From: CAIJMU01 sp035530275 | Lineage (GTDB): Bacteria > Spirochaetota > Spirochaetia > Treponematales > Rectinemataceae | Assembly: GCA_035530275.1 (NCBI GenBank) | Contig: DATKVC010000015.1 | Coordinates: 372,001-436,000 of the forward strand | Direction: 5' to 3' | DNA: 64,000 nucleotides | In this document: positions 31,720-40,633 of the stretch, one piece after another | How positions within the stretch are numbered: the stretch's first letter is position 1 | Layout of the letters: each line of letters begins with the position of its first letter | Notes under the pieces: generated by a model | Seen by the model: only the letters and a program-made list of their open reading frames with translations | Told to the model about the DNA's origin: nothing | The model's database searches: none | Made by a program: the position numbers and the translations under genes

Positions 31720-31968
31720 ATGGCAAAGCGTGAGAATCCGGGCGAGGGGGCAGCGCCGCAACCGGCCGAATCCTCGTCGCCCGAGCCCTCTCCGACCGAA
31801 GTCGATTCGGCTGCGCCCGAGGGGAAGAAGCGCTTCCTCCTCAGGCTCGATCCGGCCGTCTGGTCGGCTCTCGAGAAGTGGGCGGCCGACGAACTCCGAA
31901 GCGTCAACTCGGAGATAGAGTTCTTGTTGAAAGAAGCCCTCAAGAAAGCCGGGCGGCTCGGCCGTTGA
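31720..31968 (+). CDS. Arc-like ribbon-helix-helix protein with disordered N-terminus
   Basis: 82 residues. The first 35 are Pro/Ser/Glu-rich and probably disordered. Residues 37-80 (KKRFLLRLDPAVWSALEKWAADELRSVNSEIEFLLKEALKKAG) give strand-helix-helix with the Arc-type N-S-E-I-E-F/LL dimer core. In other bacteria a similar small protein follows SPFH genes, so it may regulate or bind the SPFH complex rather than act as a classic repressor. Encoded 10 bp after the SPFH gene. Confidence 0.75.
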   Translation: MAKRENPGEGAAPQPAESSSPEPSPTEVDSAAPEGKKRFLLRLDPAVWSALEKWAADELRSVNSEIEFLLKEALKKAGRLGR

Positions 31969-32034
31969 GAGAGCCGCCGCGGCTCGGCCGTCGTGGCGGA
32001 AGGCTTGCCGAGAAACCGACAGAGGCTTTCGTCG

Positions 32035-34539
32035 CTAAACGGCGGCGAGATCGCCCTCGGCGATCTCGGGAACGATGAGGGAGAAGGAACTGCCCCTTCC
32101 GACTTCGCTTACTACCTCGATGCGCCCGCCGATATGGCGGGCGAGATCGGCGCAGAAAAGGAGGCCGATGCCGCTCCCGCTCTCGCCCGCCGTGCCCTTG
32201 CGTTTTTTCGAGGGGTCCATCGTGAAGAGCCGTCCGATCTGCTCGGCATCCATTCCGATGCCCCGGTCGGTGACGGCGATGAGCGTCTCCTGTCGCTCCG
32301 GATCCCTCGCGGTGTGAATGAGGACGGTCGAGCCCGGAGGCGAGAATTTCACCGCATTGGCGATGAAGTTGCGGATGATGGCCTCGACGATACGTTTGTC
32401 CGCGAGGATGGAATGATCCTCGGCGACATCGACTTCGATGCCGACCATCTTGAGATCGGCGAGGGGTTTGATATTGAGGGCAGCGGACTTGGCCATGTCG
32501 GCGAGGGCCACCTTGTCGTGAAGCTCGGCTATCTCGTTTAATTGGGACCTTATCCAGTCGAGGAGATTCTCGAGGAGGCTCCATGACGAGGCGACGGCGG
32601 AACGCATTTCGGGGAGGCACTCGCGCAGCTCATCCGATGAAAGGGGCTTATCCTTGTCGAGCGCCATGTCGAGCATGCCTTTGACCGCCCCGAGGGGACC
32701 GCGGAGGTCGTGGGCGAAAATGGAGAACAGGCGCTCCTTCGTGGCGCTCTGCTCGGCCGATGCCTTCTGGAGTCTGCCGAGTTCCGCTTCCTTGCGGAGA
32801 CTCTCGCTGGTGAGCTTCGCGATGGCCTCTACCAATTCTTCCCTGCTGCGCTTTCGCACGAGCTGGGCCGCGAGGAGCTGACCGAAGAGGGCGAGGAGCC
32901 AGCGTTGGATCGGAAGGAGGGGGCGGGAAGTGTGGAGATTGTCCGCCATCGCCCAGCCGAGGATGTCGGAACCGCTCCTGAGAGGGAAGGCCGCCGTCCA
33001 GCCCCATCCGACTTTCCTGTCCCGGAATTTGAGAGGTCTTCCCTCGTCGACCTGCAGGAGCGTGGCTCCGGGACGATGCGAAGGAGCGAAGAGGGGATCG
33101 TCCGGCAATGACATGAAGAAATCGCTCTCGTCGACGATAGTTCCATTCTGGTCGACGCCAGTCGTTCCCCTGACCCTGCCTTCTTTGGACTCATAGAGGA
33201 AGATGGCCACCCGGTCGAGGTCGAGAAAACGGCGCCCCTTATCGACGGCGAGGCGGCAGAGCGTCTCGAGCGTCGGGGCTGTTTCGAATTCGCGTTCGAG
33301 CTCGCCGAGGACGACGAAGGGATCCTCGGCCTTGTCCTCCCCCTCGTGGTATCCCACTCGAGATGGCGGCGCGGGGGAGGAGGCCGCCGATGCCGGCGTC
33401 ATGGGCGGAGAATGTCGCTGCGTGTGGGCGTCGGAATCCCCAAAGCCCAGCTTGCGAAGGGCGTCGATCAGGTTGACTTCTGTGAGAGGCTTGACGAGAT
33501 AAAGATCGCATTGGGTCCTGAATGCGTCGGAAATTGTCCCGTAGTCGTTGATCGAGGTGCAGATGGCCACCCGGGTCCCGCGCCCAGGCTCGATGCCCGC
33601 CTCCTCCTCCGCGGCCCTCATCGAGGCGAGCACCTCGATTCCGGACATGTCGCCGAGCATGAGGTCGAGAAAGACCGCATCGAAGGGGAGGGAAGCCAGC
33701 GCCGTCTTGAATTTTCCGAGTCCTTCCCTGCCCGAACTCGCGATCTCGACCCGGCCTCTCCTCGATAGGACGAGGCGTATGAGCTCGGCGACCAGAGGCT
33801 CATCGTCTACGGCGAGGATGTGAGGGAATCGCTCGTGCCCGGTCGCCGGCTGCGAAGCCCGATCCAGGGGAATCAGCGGATCGAAGACCGTGAGCCTGAG
33901 TTCACTCTCGGGCAGTCCCGTCGCGAACACCACGATGAGGATCCCTTCGCCGCTCCCCGTCCTCCTGATCTCGCCGCTCACAATTGTGCCAATATCGGCC
34001 AGGGTACCGAAGATGGGGAGCTCGCGAAAATTGGCGTCGTCGATGCCCGGACCGACGCTTTTCTCCAGGACCCAGGCAGTCCATCCGGGAGCCAAGGCGC
34101 GATCAAGGGAGGCTTCGACTCCGGGATCGAGGAGGACTTCTGTTTTTTTCGGCGTCTCCCGCTCCGCGACTTCGCCGTAGGACATGAGGGCGAGGCGGAG
34201 GGCCTCGTCGGCGACCATCTTGCGATCCTGGGACATGGTCGAACTCCGCCCCGCATCGACGGCTTCCATCAGGAGGTCTACCAAGGCCGAATCGGGGGCG
34301 GCCCTCCCGTCGCGAAGCCTGTCGAGGCAGGTCTCGACCGTATGGAAGAGGGTCGATGCCGCGGATAATCCCTGGAAGGCGAAACTGCTCTTGAGGTTGT
34401 GCGCGACCCTGAATAGCGCGTGGACGAGTGGGCGCGACTCTTCGTTCCGAGCGATGGCCCCCTCGAATTCGAGAAGTCCCGACTCGAGTTCCTCGAGCAG
34501 TTCGAGGAGCTCCGAAGCGGAATCTTCGTGGTCGAGCAT
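32035..34539 (-). CDS. Hybrid signalling protein: Hpt-receiver-GAF-histidine kinase
   Basis: 834 residues. Domains: Hpt (about 5-110; phospho-His in FRVAHNLKSSFAFQGL), unassigned region (about 120-235), receiver (about 240-370; ILAVDDEP, phospho-Asp in AVFLDLMLGDMSGIEV, Lys in LYLVKPL), linker, GAF (about 415-570; ETLCRLAVDKGRRFLDLDRVAIFLYES), HisKA (LFSIFAHDLRGPLGAVKGML) and HATPase_c (FIANAVKFS, TDRGIGMD, GSGIGLLFCADLA). No membrane segment. The phosphorelay modules come before the kinase, the reverse of ArcB-type hybrids. Encoded 4 bp after a stand-alone receiver gene that is the likely relay partner. Confidence 0.88.
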   Translation of the reverse strand: MLDHEDSASELLELLEELESGLLEFEGAIARNEESRPLVHALFRVAHNLKSSFAFQGLSAASTLFHTVETCLDRLRDGRAAPDSALVDLLMEAVDAGRSSTMSQDRKMVADEALRLALMSYGEVAERETPKKTEVLLDPGVEASLDRALAPGWTAWVLEKSVGPGIDDANFRELPIFGTLADIGTIVSGEIRRTGSGEGILIVVFATGLPESELRLTVFDPLIPLDRASQPATGHERFPHILAVDDEPLVAELIRLVLSRRGRVEIASSGREGLGKFKTALASLPFDAVFLDLMLGDMSGIEVLASMRAAEEEAGIEPGRGTRVAICTSINDYGTISDAFRTQCDLYLVKPLTEVNLIDALRKLGFGDSDAHTQRHSPPMTPASAASSPAPPSRVGYHEGEDKAEDPFVVLGELEREFETAPTLETLCRLAVDKGRRFLDLDRVAIFLYESKEGRVRGTTGVDQNGTIVDESDFFMSLPDDPLFAPSHRPGATLLQVDEGRPLKFRDRKVGWGWTAAFPLRSGSDILGWAMADNLHTSRPLLPIQRWLLALFGQLLAAQLVRKRSREELVEAIAKLTSESLRKEAELGRLQKASAEQSATKERLFSIFAHDLRGPLGAVKGMLDMALDKDKPLSSDELRECLPEMRSAVASSWSLLENLLDWIRSQLNEIAELHDKVALADMAKSAALNIKPLADLKMVGIEVDVAEDHSILADKRIVEAIIRNFIANAVKFSPPGSTVLIHTARDPERQETLIAVTDRGIGMDAEQIGRLFTMDPSKKRKGTAGESGSGIGLLFCADLARHIGGRIEVVSEVGRGSSFSLIVPEIAEGDLAAV

Positions 34540-34543
34540 CGAG

Positions 34544-34915
34544 CTAGAAGCCCGCCTTGCCGAATGCCTCGTCGATCTTTTCCTTGGTGAATGGCTTGAC
34601 GATATAGGCGGTCGCCCCGAGCCGACGACAACGTTCGAGGACTTCCGGGCTGTCGAGACTGCTCAGCATGATGACGGGCATCTTCGCCGTGGAGGGGGTC
34701 TTCCTCACCCAGGCGAGGAGCTCGAAGCCGTTCATGTTGGGCATCTCGATATCGCTCACGAGTATGTCGAAGACTCCGCCCTCGAGGAGTTTTTTCGCCG
34801 CAAGCCCGTCTTCGGCCGCATCCACGTCGAAATGTTTCATAAATAGGAAGGTCTTGATCCTCGTTCGATTGGCTTCCATGTCGTCGACGACGAGCACCTT
34901 TTTCCGTTCGGCCAT
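34544..34915 (-). CDS. Single-domain response regulator
   Basis: 123 residues. Receiver only: KKVLVVDDMEANRTRIKTFL, phospho-Asp in DILVSDIEMPNMNGFELL, Ser in VIMLSSLDSP and Lys in TAYIVKPFTKEKI. First gene of the pair with the Hpt-receiver-GAF-kinase hybrid, 4 bp apart; it probably exchanges phosphate with that Hpt or kinase. No output domain. Confidence 0.92.
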   Translation of the reverse strand: MAERKKVLVVDDMEANRTRIKTFLFMKHFDVDAAEDGLAAKKLLEGGVFDILVSDIEMPNMNGFELLAWVRKTPSTAKMPVIMLSSLDSPEVLERCRRLGATAYIVKPFTKEKIDEAFGKAGF

Positions 34916-35225
34916 TCCCGCCTCCTCAAGACTTCGAAAACATGCGATGTCTCCCCGGGGGAGACTCGAGCCGGCTTTCGCTCTTCAGGTCACTTTCCCC
35001 GCTCGAGCCTGCGCGCGAGGTCGAGGGGCAGAACCAGCCGATAGGCGAGCGAGAGAAGACGGATGACGCTCCCCATGATCGCCGTCGAGCAGATGAGACA
35101 TGGCAATCTGTAACGCTTGGGAACCGACGATGCCTTCGAGCGCGTTTTTCACTGAGCTTTTCCACCCACGTTCGGCGCTACGGCATCGGTTCCAGAAGGA
35201 AGGATGCCGCAGGCCTCCGTGCGGG
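34916..35225. other. 310-bp intergenic region, no gene recognised
   Basis: Both strands were read. Open frames here are short, Arg/Ser-rich and unlike any family I know. The only structure is GTCTCCCC (34949-34956) facing GGGGAGAC (34958-34965), a perfect 8-bp inverted repeat with one central base. Promoters for the response-regulator gene probably lie here but no clear -35/-10 pair stands out. Confidence 0.5.
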
Positions 35226-35672
35226 TCAGGAGGTGAAGGAACTCCCCATCATGATGTTCTGGAGTCCGGCGATGACGTTTTCCTTGTCTTCGAGGACGAG
35301 GCCGACGACGTCGCGCATCGAGACGAGACCCACGATTTTCGTTCCCTCGGTGACGGGAAGGTGGCGGATCCGGTACTTCAACATCAGCCCCATGCATTCC
35401 TCGACCGTGGCATCGGGCGATACCGTGATGATCTTCGGCGTCATCACATCCTTCATTTTCGCGGTGGAGGCCGTCTTGCCGACGACCTCGCCCTTTCGCG
35501 CGTAATCGCGCTCGGTGAAGATGCCCACGTATTTCTCTCCGTCGCGGACGAGGATTGCTCCGACGTCCTTGGCGGCCATGGCTTTGAGCGCGTCGAGAAC
35601 CGGGTCGTTGATCCCCACGGCGAATGTCGTTTCGTGTTCCTTGTTTCCGAGGAGACTGCGAACAGTTGGCAT
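35226..35672 (-). CDS. CBS-domain pair protein
   Basis: 148 residues made of two CBS motifs: VGINDPVLDALKAMAAKDVGAILVRDGEKYVGIFTERDYARK and MTPKIITVSPDATVEECMGLMLKYRIRHLPVTEGTKIVGLVSMRDVVGLVL. Stand-alone CBS pairs bind adenosyl ligands such as AMP or ATP (or NADH) and act as energy sensors. The partner is not evident. ATG 35672 preceded by GGAG. Monocistronic. Confidence 0.92.
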   Translation of the reverse strand: MPTVRSLLGNKEHETTFAVGINDPVLDALKAMAAKDVGAILVRDGEKYVGIFTERDYARKGEVVGKTASTAKMKDVMTPKIITVSPDATVEECMGLMLKYRIRHLPVTEGTKIVGLVSMRDVVGLVLEDKENVIAGLQNIMMGSSFTS

Positions 35673-35750
35673 GGCGTACTCCTTTTCCCCTCCTAGGGGG
35701 TCTACTCCATTCTAGTTGCCCGAAGGGCGATTTTCCATGGAAAGAGAAAT

Positions 35751-37442
35751 TCAGTGAGCGAGCAGGAGAACGAGGGCCTGGGCCCCCACGATTCGGAGGA
35801 ACATCACGAGGGCGTAGACGCTCGCGTAGGTGACGGCGGGCGCGTCGGAGCCCGTCAGCGTCTGGGAAAAGGATAGGGCAGGGGGATCGGTCATCGAGCC
35901 CGCGAGGAGCCCGGCGAGGGACGCGAAATTTATCTTGCCCACCAATCGGGCGCCGAGACCGACGAGGAAAAGGGGAAGGAAGGTGACGAGGGCGCCGACG
36001 GCCATCCAGAGAAGGCCCTGACTGGAGCCGACCGTTTCGACGAAATGGACCCCCGATTTGAGTCCGACCGTCGCGAGGAAGAGGGTGATGCCGATTTCCC
36101 GCAGCGCCAGGTTGGCGCTCTGGGGCAGCCAGAAGACGAGGGGGCCCACTTTGCCGAGGCGACCGAGCACGAGAGCGACGATGAGGGGGCCACCTGCGAG
36201 GCCGAGGCGGATGGGCGCCGGCAGGCCGGGGAGGTCGAAGGGAAGGGTTCCGAGGATGACGCCCGCGATGAGGCCGAAAAACACCGACAGGATGTTGGGC
36301 GCGTTGAGTGCCTTGAGCGAATCGCCGAGTTCGGCGGCCGCCCTGCCTATGGCCTCGCTGTCGCCGACGACCGTGATTCTATCGCCGAAGGCGAGGCGGA
36401 GACCGGCCCCTGCGACGAGCTCGACGCCCGCGCGCTGGACCCTCGTGATGACCACGCCGTAGCGGTGGAGGAGGTCGAGTTCGCCGACGCTTCGCCCGAG
36501 GGCGCTTTGTCGGGTGATCAAGAGCTTTCGCGAGCCGAGCTTGCTGGCCACCTGCCGCACGTCCGTTTCAGAGAGCTCTCCCGCCACGATGGCGAGTTTT
36601 TCGGCGCCTTCCCTCGTGGAGACGACATGGAGGATGTCGCCGACCGCGAGAATCGTGTCGGCCTTGACGACCATGACTTCTCCTCCCCTGAGGAGGCGGG
36701 AGACGACGAACTCGGCCTGGACGAGGCCCGCGAGCTCCCTAATCTGGGCACCTGCCAGCCGGGGATTGGCGACGCGGATGTTGAAGTTGCCTGGGGCGAG
36801 TCGTGCTGGCGATTGCTCAGCCTCGAGCTCTGCCGACTCGCGACCTACGTCGACGCGGAAAAGTGCGCGGAGGAGGATCATCGCGAGGATGATGCCGATG
36901 ACGCCGAAGGGGTAGGCGACGGCGTAGGCCATTCCTGAAACGGAGATGGCATCGGCGGTCGAGGGGAGCAGCTCGCCGGCGCCAGTCCCCAGGCTGGCGA
37001 AGGCCTGTTGCGCGGCGCCGAGGCCGGGAGTGTTGGTTACCGCGCCCGACAACAGGCCGACCATGGCCGGGAGGGGCAGACCCAGGGCAAAATAGGCGAA
37101 GGTCGCTATGGCCATACCGACGAGGACGATGGCCGCGGCGAGGAGGTTGAGCCTAAGCCCTTGTCGGCGCAGGGAGGCGAAGAAACCGGGGCCGACCTGG
37201 AGCCCGATGGTGAAGACGAAGAGGGCCAAACCGAAGTCGCGGGCGAAATCCAGGATTTCCGGCTGGATGGTAAAGCCGAAATGTCCCAGAGCCAAGGCAA
37301 CGAAAAGGACGCCGGCGATGCCGAGGCTGATGCCGTAAATCTTTATTTGGCCTACAGCTAGGCCGACGGCTATCGCTACGGCGAGAACGAAGACCGTGTG
37401 CGTGGTGGAAGTGCCGGCGAGTAGGTCCGAGGTCCAGTTCAT
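35751..37442 (-). CDS. AspT/YidE-family transporter with two RCK_C (TrkA-C) domains
   Basis: About 563 residues from the ATG at 37442; the longer frame to 37553 lacks support. Two membrane halves, each an Asp-Al_Ex domain (GLALFVFTIGLQVGPGFFASLRRQGLRLNLLAA; REIGITLFLATVGLKSGVHFV), flank two cytosolic RCK_C domains (about 205-370: LAGAQIRELAGLVQAEFVVSRLLRGGEVMV and RSVGELDLLHRYGVVITRVQRAG). The fold is that of the aspartate:alanine exchanger AspT and E. coli YidE/YbjL. Substrate could be a dicarboxylate or amino acid. It is divergent from pntA1. Confidence 0.9.
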   Translation of the reverse strand: MNWTSDLLAGTSTTHTVFVLAVAIAVGLAVGQIKIYGISLGIAGVLFVALALGHFGFTIQPEILDFARDFGLALFVFTIGLQVGPGFFASLRRQGLRLNLLAAAIVLVGMAIATFAYFALGLPLPAMVGLLSGAVTNTPGLGAAQQAFASLGTGAGELLPSTADAISVSGMAYAVAYPFGVIGIILAMILLRALFRVDVGRESAELEAEQSPARLAPGNFNIRVANPRLAGAQIRELAGLVQAEFVVSRLLRGGEVMVVKADTILAVGDILHVVSTREGAEKLAIVAGELSETDVRQVASKLGSRKLLITRQSALGRSVGELDLLHRYGVVITRVQRAGVELVAGAGLRLAFGDRITVVGDSEAIGRAAAELGDSLKALNAPNILSVFFGLIAGVILGTLPFDLPGLPAPIRLGLAGGPLIVALVLGRLGKVGPLVFWLPQSANLALREIGITLFLATVGLKSGVHFVETVGSSQGLLWMAVGALVTFLPLFLVGLGARLVGKINFASLAGLLAGSMTDPPALSFSQTLTGSDAPAVTYASVYALVMFLRIVGAQALVLLLAH

Positions 37443-37557
37443 TTCCCTATCTTCGCCGAAATCTGGTAATTCGGTCAAGAATGCACGATATTTTGCGGAC
37501 ATGCGAGCGCTCTTTGGTTTTCGCCGGAGATGGGCGGGTCTGATGACTGTCACTCCA

Positions 37558-37586
37558 TTGCCCGACGGCGCGCCCTGCGGTACCCT
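37558..37586 (+). promoter_or_regulatory. Putative promoter of pnt operon
   Basis: TTGCCC (37558-37563) and TACCCT (37581-37586), 17 bp apart, lie 30 bp upstream of the pntA1 start. Matches are modest. Confidence 0.3.
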
Positions 37587-37615
37587 TATTGCGCAAATAG
37601 ATGAAAGGAGCGGAC

Positions 37616-38746
37616 ATGTCAGTCCTCATCGGCATCCCTCGCGAAAGCAAGGCGGGGGAGAGGCGGGTCGCCCTGGTGCCCGACCTCGCAAAGAAATACA
37701 CGAATCTCGGGGCAGGTCTCCTCGTCGAAGGCGGGGCGGGCGAGGGGAGTTCCATCAAGGACGAGGATTTCCTCGGAGCCGAGATCGTCGGTGACGCGAA
37801 AAGCCTGTTCGGCCGGGCCGACCTCATCCTCAAGGTCACGCCGCCGACAATCCAAGAAATCGCCGCGATGAAGCGGGGGGCGGTGCTTCTCGGCTATCTC
37901 CAGCCCTGGCAGGAAACCGAGCGCATCAAGGCCCTAATGGCCGCGGGCGTCGAAAGCTACGCCGTCGAGCTCATTCCCCGCATTTCGCGGGCCCAGAGCA
38001 TGGATGCCCTCTCCTCGCAGGGCGCCGTCGCGGGCTACCAGTGCGTCCTCATCGCCGCCGGCCTCTGCCCCAAGTTCTTTCCGATGCTCACCTATGCCGC
38101 GGGCACCATCAGGCCAGCCCGAGTCCTCGTCATCGGAGCGGGGGTCGCCGGTCTCCAGGCTATAGCGACAGCCAAACGCCTCGGCGCGATCGTCGAGGCC
38201 TATGACGTTCGCCCCGAAACCAAGGAACAGGTCGAATCCCTCGGCGCCAAGTTCGTCGACACGGGGGTTTCGGCCGCCGGTACGGGCGGCTATGCGCGCG
38301 AACTCACCGATGAGGAAAAGCGCCAACAGGCCGAAAAACTCGGCAAGGCCGTGGCCGGTTGCGATGTCCTCATCACGACAGCCGCCGTGCCCGGGCGCCG
38401 CTCGCCACTCATCATCACCGAGCCGATGGTCGCCGGCATGAAGAACGGCGCCGTCGTCGTCGACATGGCGGCCGAGGGCGGCGGCAACGTCGCCGGCTCG
38501 AAGCCCGGCGAAACCGTAAAGATCGGGGGCGCAACCATCGTCGGCCCCCTCGACCTTTCGAGCCGCATGCCCGTCCATGCCTCGGAGATGTACGCCAAGA
38601 ATCTCTTCAATTTCATTTCGCCCTTCATCAAAGAAGGAAAGCTCGAACTCGATCGATCCGACGAGGTCATCGCCGGTTCCTGCCTCACGCGGGAGGGCGA
38701 GCTCGTGCACGAAGCCGTCCGCAAGGCTCATGGAGGGAAGGTTTAA
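37616..38746 (+). CDS. pntA1: NAD(P) transhydrogenase subunit alpha, part 1 (NAD-binding domain I)
   Basis: About 376 residues from ATG 37616 (RBS AAAGGAGCGG). Alanine-dehydrogenase/PNT N-terminal domain (VLIGIPRESKAGERRVALVPDLAKKY) and NAD-binding domain (VLVIGAGVAGLQAIATAKRLGAIVEAYDVRPETKEQVESLGAKFVD, then the mobile loop region around YARELTDEEKRQQ). This is the soluble dI component that binds NAD(H) and passes hydride to NADP(H) on PntB, driven by the proton gradient. The alpha chain is split into two genes, as in Rhodospirillum. Confidence 0.95.
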   Translation: MSVLIGIPRESKAGERRVALVPDLAKKYTNLGAGLLVEGGAGEGSSIKDEDFLGAEIVGDAKSLFGRADLILKVTPPTIQEIAAMKRGAVLLGYLQPWQETERIKALMAAGVESYAVELIPRISRAQSMDALSSQGAVAGYQCVLIAAGLCPKFFPMLTYAAGTIRPARVLVIGAGVAGLQAIATAKRLGAIVEAYDVRPETKEQVESLGAKFVDTGVSAAGTGGYARELTDEEKRQQAEKLGKAVAGCDVLITTAAVPGRRSPLIITEPMVAGMKNGAVVVDMAAEGGGNVAGSKPGETVKIGGATIVGPLDLSSRMPVHASEMYAKNLFNFISPFIKEGKLELDRSDEVIAGSCLTREGELVHEAVRKAHGGKV

Positions 38747-38748
38747 CC

Positions 38749-39051
38749 ATGGTTGATTTCATCTATATATACGTCTTCATGCTCGCGGCCTTCACCGGCT
38801 ACGAAGTCATTTCGCGGGTGCCCGTCATTCTCCACACGCCGCTGATGTCGGGCTCGAATTTTGTCCATGGCGTCGTCCTCGTCGGCGCGATGGTCGCCCT
38901 CGGATCGGCCGATCCCAACGATCCCCTGCAGATCGGCATCGGCGTGGTCGCCGTCTTCCTCGGCGCGGCCAACGCGGCCGGCGGTTTCGTCGTCACCGAG
39001 CGCATGCTGGCCATGTTCAAGCCCGGCGCGAAGAAGGGGGCGGCGAAATGA
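38749..39051 (+). CDS. pntA2: NAD(P) transhydrogenase subunit alpha, part 2 (membrane)
   Basis: 100 residues with three to four membrane helices: FIYIYVFMLAAFTGYEVISRVPVILHTPLMSGSNFVHGVVLVGAMVALGS and LQIGIGVVAVFLGAANAAGGFVVTERMLAMF, the dII membrane part of the alpha subunit. The G-Y-x-V-I-x-x-V-P-x-x-L-H-T-P-L-M-S motif is diagnostic. Starts 2 bp after pntA1 and overlaps pntB by 4 bp (ATGA), so expression is coupled. Confidence 0.95.
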   Translation: MVDFIYIYVFMLAAFTGYEVISRVPVILHTPLMSGSNFVHGVVLVGAMVALGSADPNDPLQIGIGVVAVFLGAANAAGGFVVTERMLAMFKPGAKKGAAK

Positions 39052-40502
39052 GCATGGACCTGCCCATTCAGCTCACCTACCTCGTCGTGGCCCTCCTCTT
39101 CATCCTCGGCCTCAAGGCCATGTCCTCGCCCGTGACCGCGAGGCGGGGCATCCTTTGGGCCGGGGTCGGCATGGTGATAGCCACCCTCGTCACCTTCGCG
39201 ACGCCGCACCTGGGCAATTTCGGCTGGATGATCATCGCCCTCGTCCTCGGTGCGGCCCTCGCCGCCTGGCTCGGGCGCATCGTCAAGATGACCGACATGC
39301 CCCAAATGGTCGCCGTCTACAACGGCATGGGAGGCGGCGCCGCCGCCGCCATCGCGGCCCTCGAGCTCACCAAGGCGGCATCGGTCGGCACCGCGCATTC
39401 GGGCATCTTGGGCTCGATAGCGACCGCCCTCGGAGGGGCGCAGGAAGGCATGGGTCTCGCCGCCACCATCCTCGCCCTCGCCGGTTCGCTCATCGGTTCC
39501 GTGGCCTTTTCCGGTTCGATCGTGGCCTTTCTCAAGCTGCAGGGCCTCGTGAAAAAAGCCCACCGGCTTCCCGCCCAAAACCTCGTCGTCGTCCTCCTCC
39601 TCGGGGCGGCCTGCTTCCTCGGCGGCTGGATCGTGGCCTCCTCCCTTCCCGACGGCGGCGGCCTGCAGGGCTGGATGCTCCTCGCCTTCTACGCCGCGGC
39701 CCTCGTCCTCGGCGTTGTCGTGACCACCCCCATCGGCGGCGCGGACATGCCCGTCGTCATCTCGCTGCTCAACGCCTTCACCGGCCTCGCCGTCGGCCTC
39801 GAGGGTTACGTCCTCAAAAACCCGGCCCTCATCATCGCCGGCATCGTCGTCGGCGCCTCGGGAACCCTCCTCACTCAGCTCATGGCCAAGGCGATGAACC
39901 GAAAGATCGGCAAGATCATCTTCTCGCCGATCACCGGTGAGGCCCAGGCCGGATCAGCCATCCAAGGCTCCATGAAGGAGGCCAGCGCAGTCGACGTGGC
40001 ATCCATGATGCGCTATGCCGAGAAGGTCATAATTGTTCCCGGTTACGGCATGGCCGTCGCCGGCGCCCAGCACAAGGTCTGGGAACTCACGAAGCTCCTC
40101 CAGGAAGCGGGCGTTACGGTCAAATTCGCGATCCATCCGGTCGCGGGCCGGATGCCGGGACACATGAACGTGCTTCTTGCCGAGGCGGGCGTGCCCTACG
40201 ACCTCATCTTCGACCTCGAAGAGATCAACGAGGAATTCGCCCAGGCGGACGTGGCCCTCGTCATCGGCGCCAACGACGTCGTCAATCCCTCGGCCCGCAC
40301 CGACAAGTCGAGTCCCATCTACGGCATGCCCATCCTCAACGCCGACCATGCTCACAACGTCATTTGCAACAAGCGAGGCAAGGGCACGGGCTATTCGGGA
40401 ATCGAGAACGCCCTGTTCTACGGCGAGAATACCCGCATGCTGTACGGTTCGGCGCAGGCCGCCATTGCGGAGGTGATCGCAGGGGTGAAGACGATGATGT
40501 GA
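39048..40502 (+). CDS. pntB: NAD(P) transhydrogenase subunit beta
   Basis: 484 residues. About nine membrane helices (dII), then the NADP(H)-binding dIII from about residue 300: VDVASMMRYAEKVIIVPGYGMAVAGAQHKVW, FAIHPVAGRMPGHMNVLLAEAGVPYD and DVALVIGANDVVNPSARTDKSSPIYGMPILNADHAHNVI, all strongly conserved. Couples proton translocation to hydride transfer between NADH and NADP+, supplying NADPH. A terminator follows. Confidence 0.96.
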   Translation: MSMDLPIQLTYLVVALLFILGLKAMSSPVTARRGILWAGVGMVIATLVTFATPHLGNFGWMIIALVLGAALAAWLGRIVKMTDMPQMVAVYNGMGGGAAAAIAALELTKAASVGTAHSGILGSIATALGGAQEGMGLAATILALAGSLIGSVAFSGSIVAFLKLQGLVKKAHRLPAQNLVVVLLLGAACFLGGWIVASSLPDGGGLQGWMLLAFYAAALVLGVVVTTPIGGADMPVVISLLNAFTGLAVGLEGYVLKNPALIIAGIVVGASGTLLTQLMAKAMNRKIGKIIFSPITGEAQAGSAIQGSMKEASAVDVASMMRYAEKVIIVPGYGMAVAGAQHKVWELTKLLQEAGVTVKFAIHPVAGRMPGHMNVLLAEAGVPYDLIFDLEEINEEFAQADVALVIGANDVVNPSARTDKSSPIYGMPILNADHAHNVICNKRGKGTGYSGIENALFYGENTRMLYGSAQAAIAEVIAGVKTMM

Positions 40503-40540
40503 GGCAGATCCCTTCGGGAAGCCTCCCCCCTGAAAACGAA

Positions 40541-40566
40541 AAGGCCGCCCTTCGCGGGGCGGCCTT
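40541..40566 (+). terminator. Terminator after pntB
   Basis: AAGGCCGCCC (40541-40550) pairs perfectly with GGGCGGCCTT (40557-40566), loop TTCGCG, preceded by an A-rich stretch and followed by GCATTTA. It can also serve the convergent PilZ gene. Confidence 0.8.
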
Positions 40567-40633
40567 GCATTTATGGAAGAAAAGTCGGGCCCCAAGCCAG
40601 CTCGCTGGCCTGGCTTCCCGCGGGGCTCGCGCG

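Noticed and set aside
34926..35165. 79-codon minus-strand open frame in the 310-bp gap
   Set aside because: Arg/Ser-rich, no RBS, no family; more likely non-coding.
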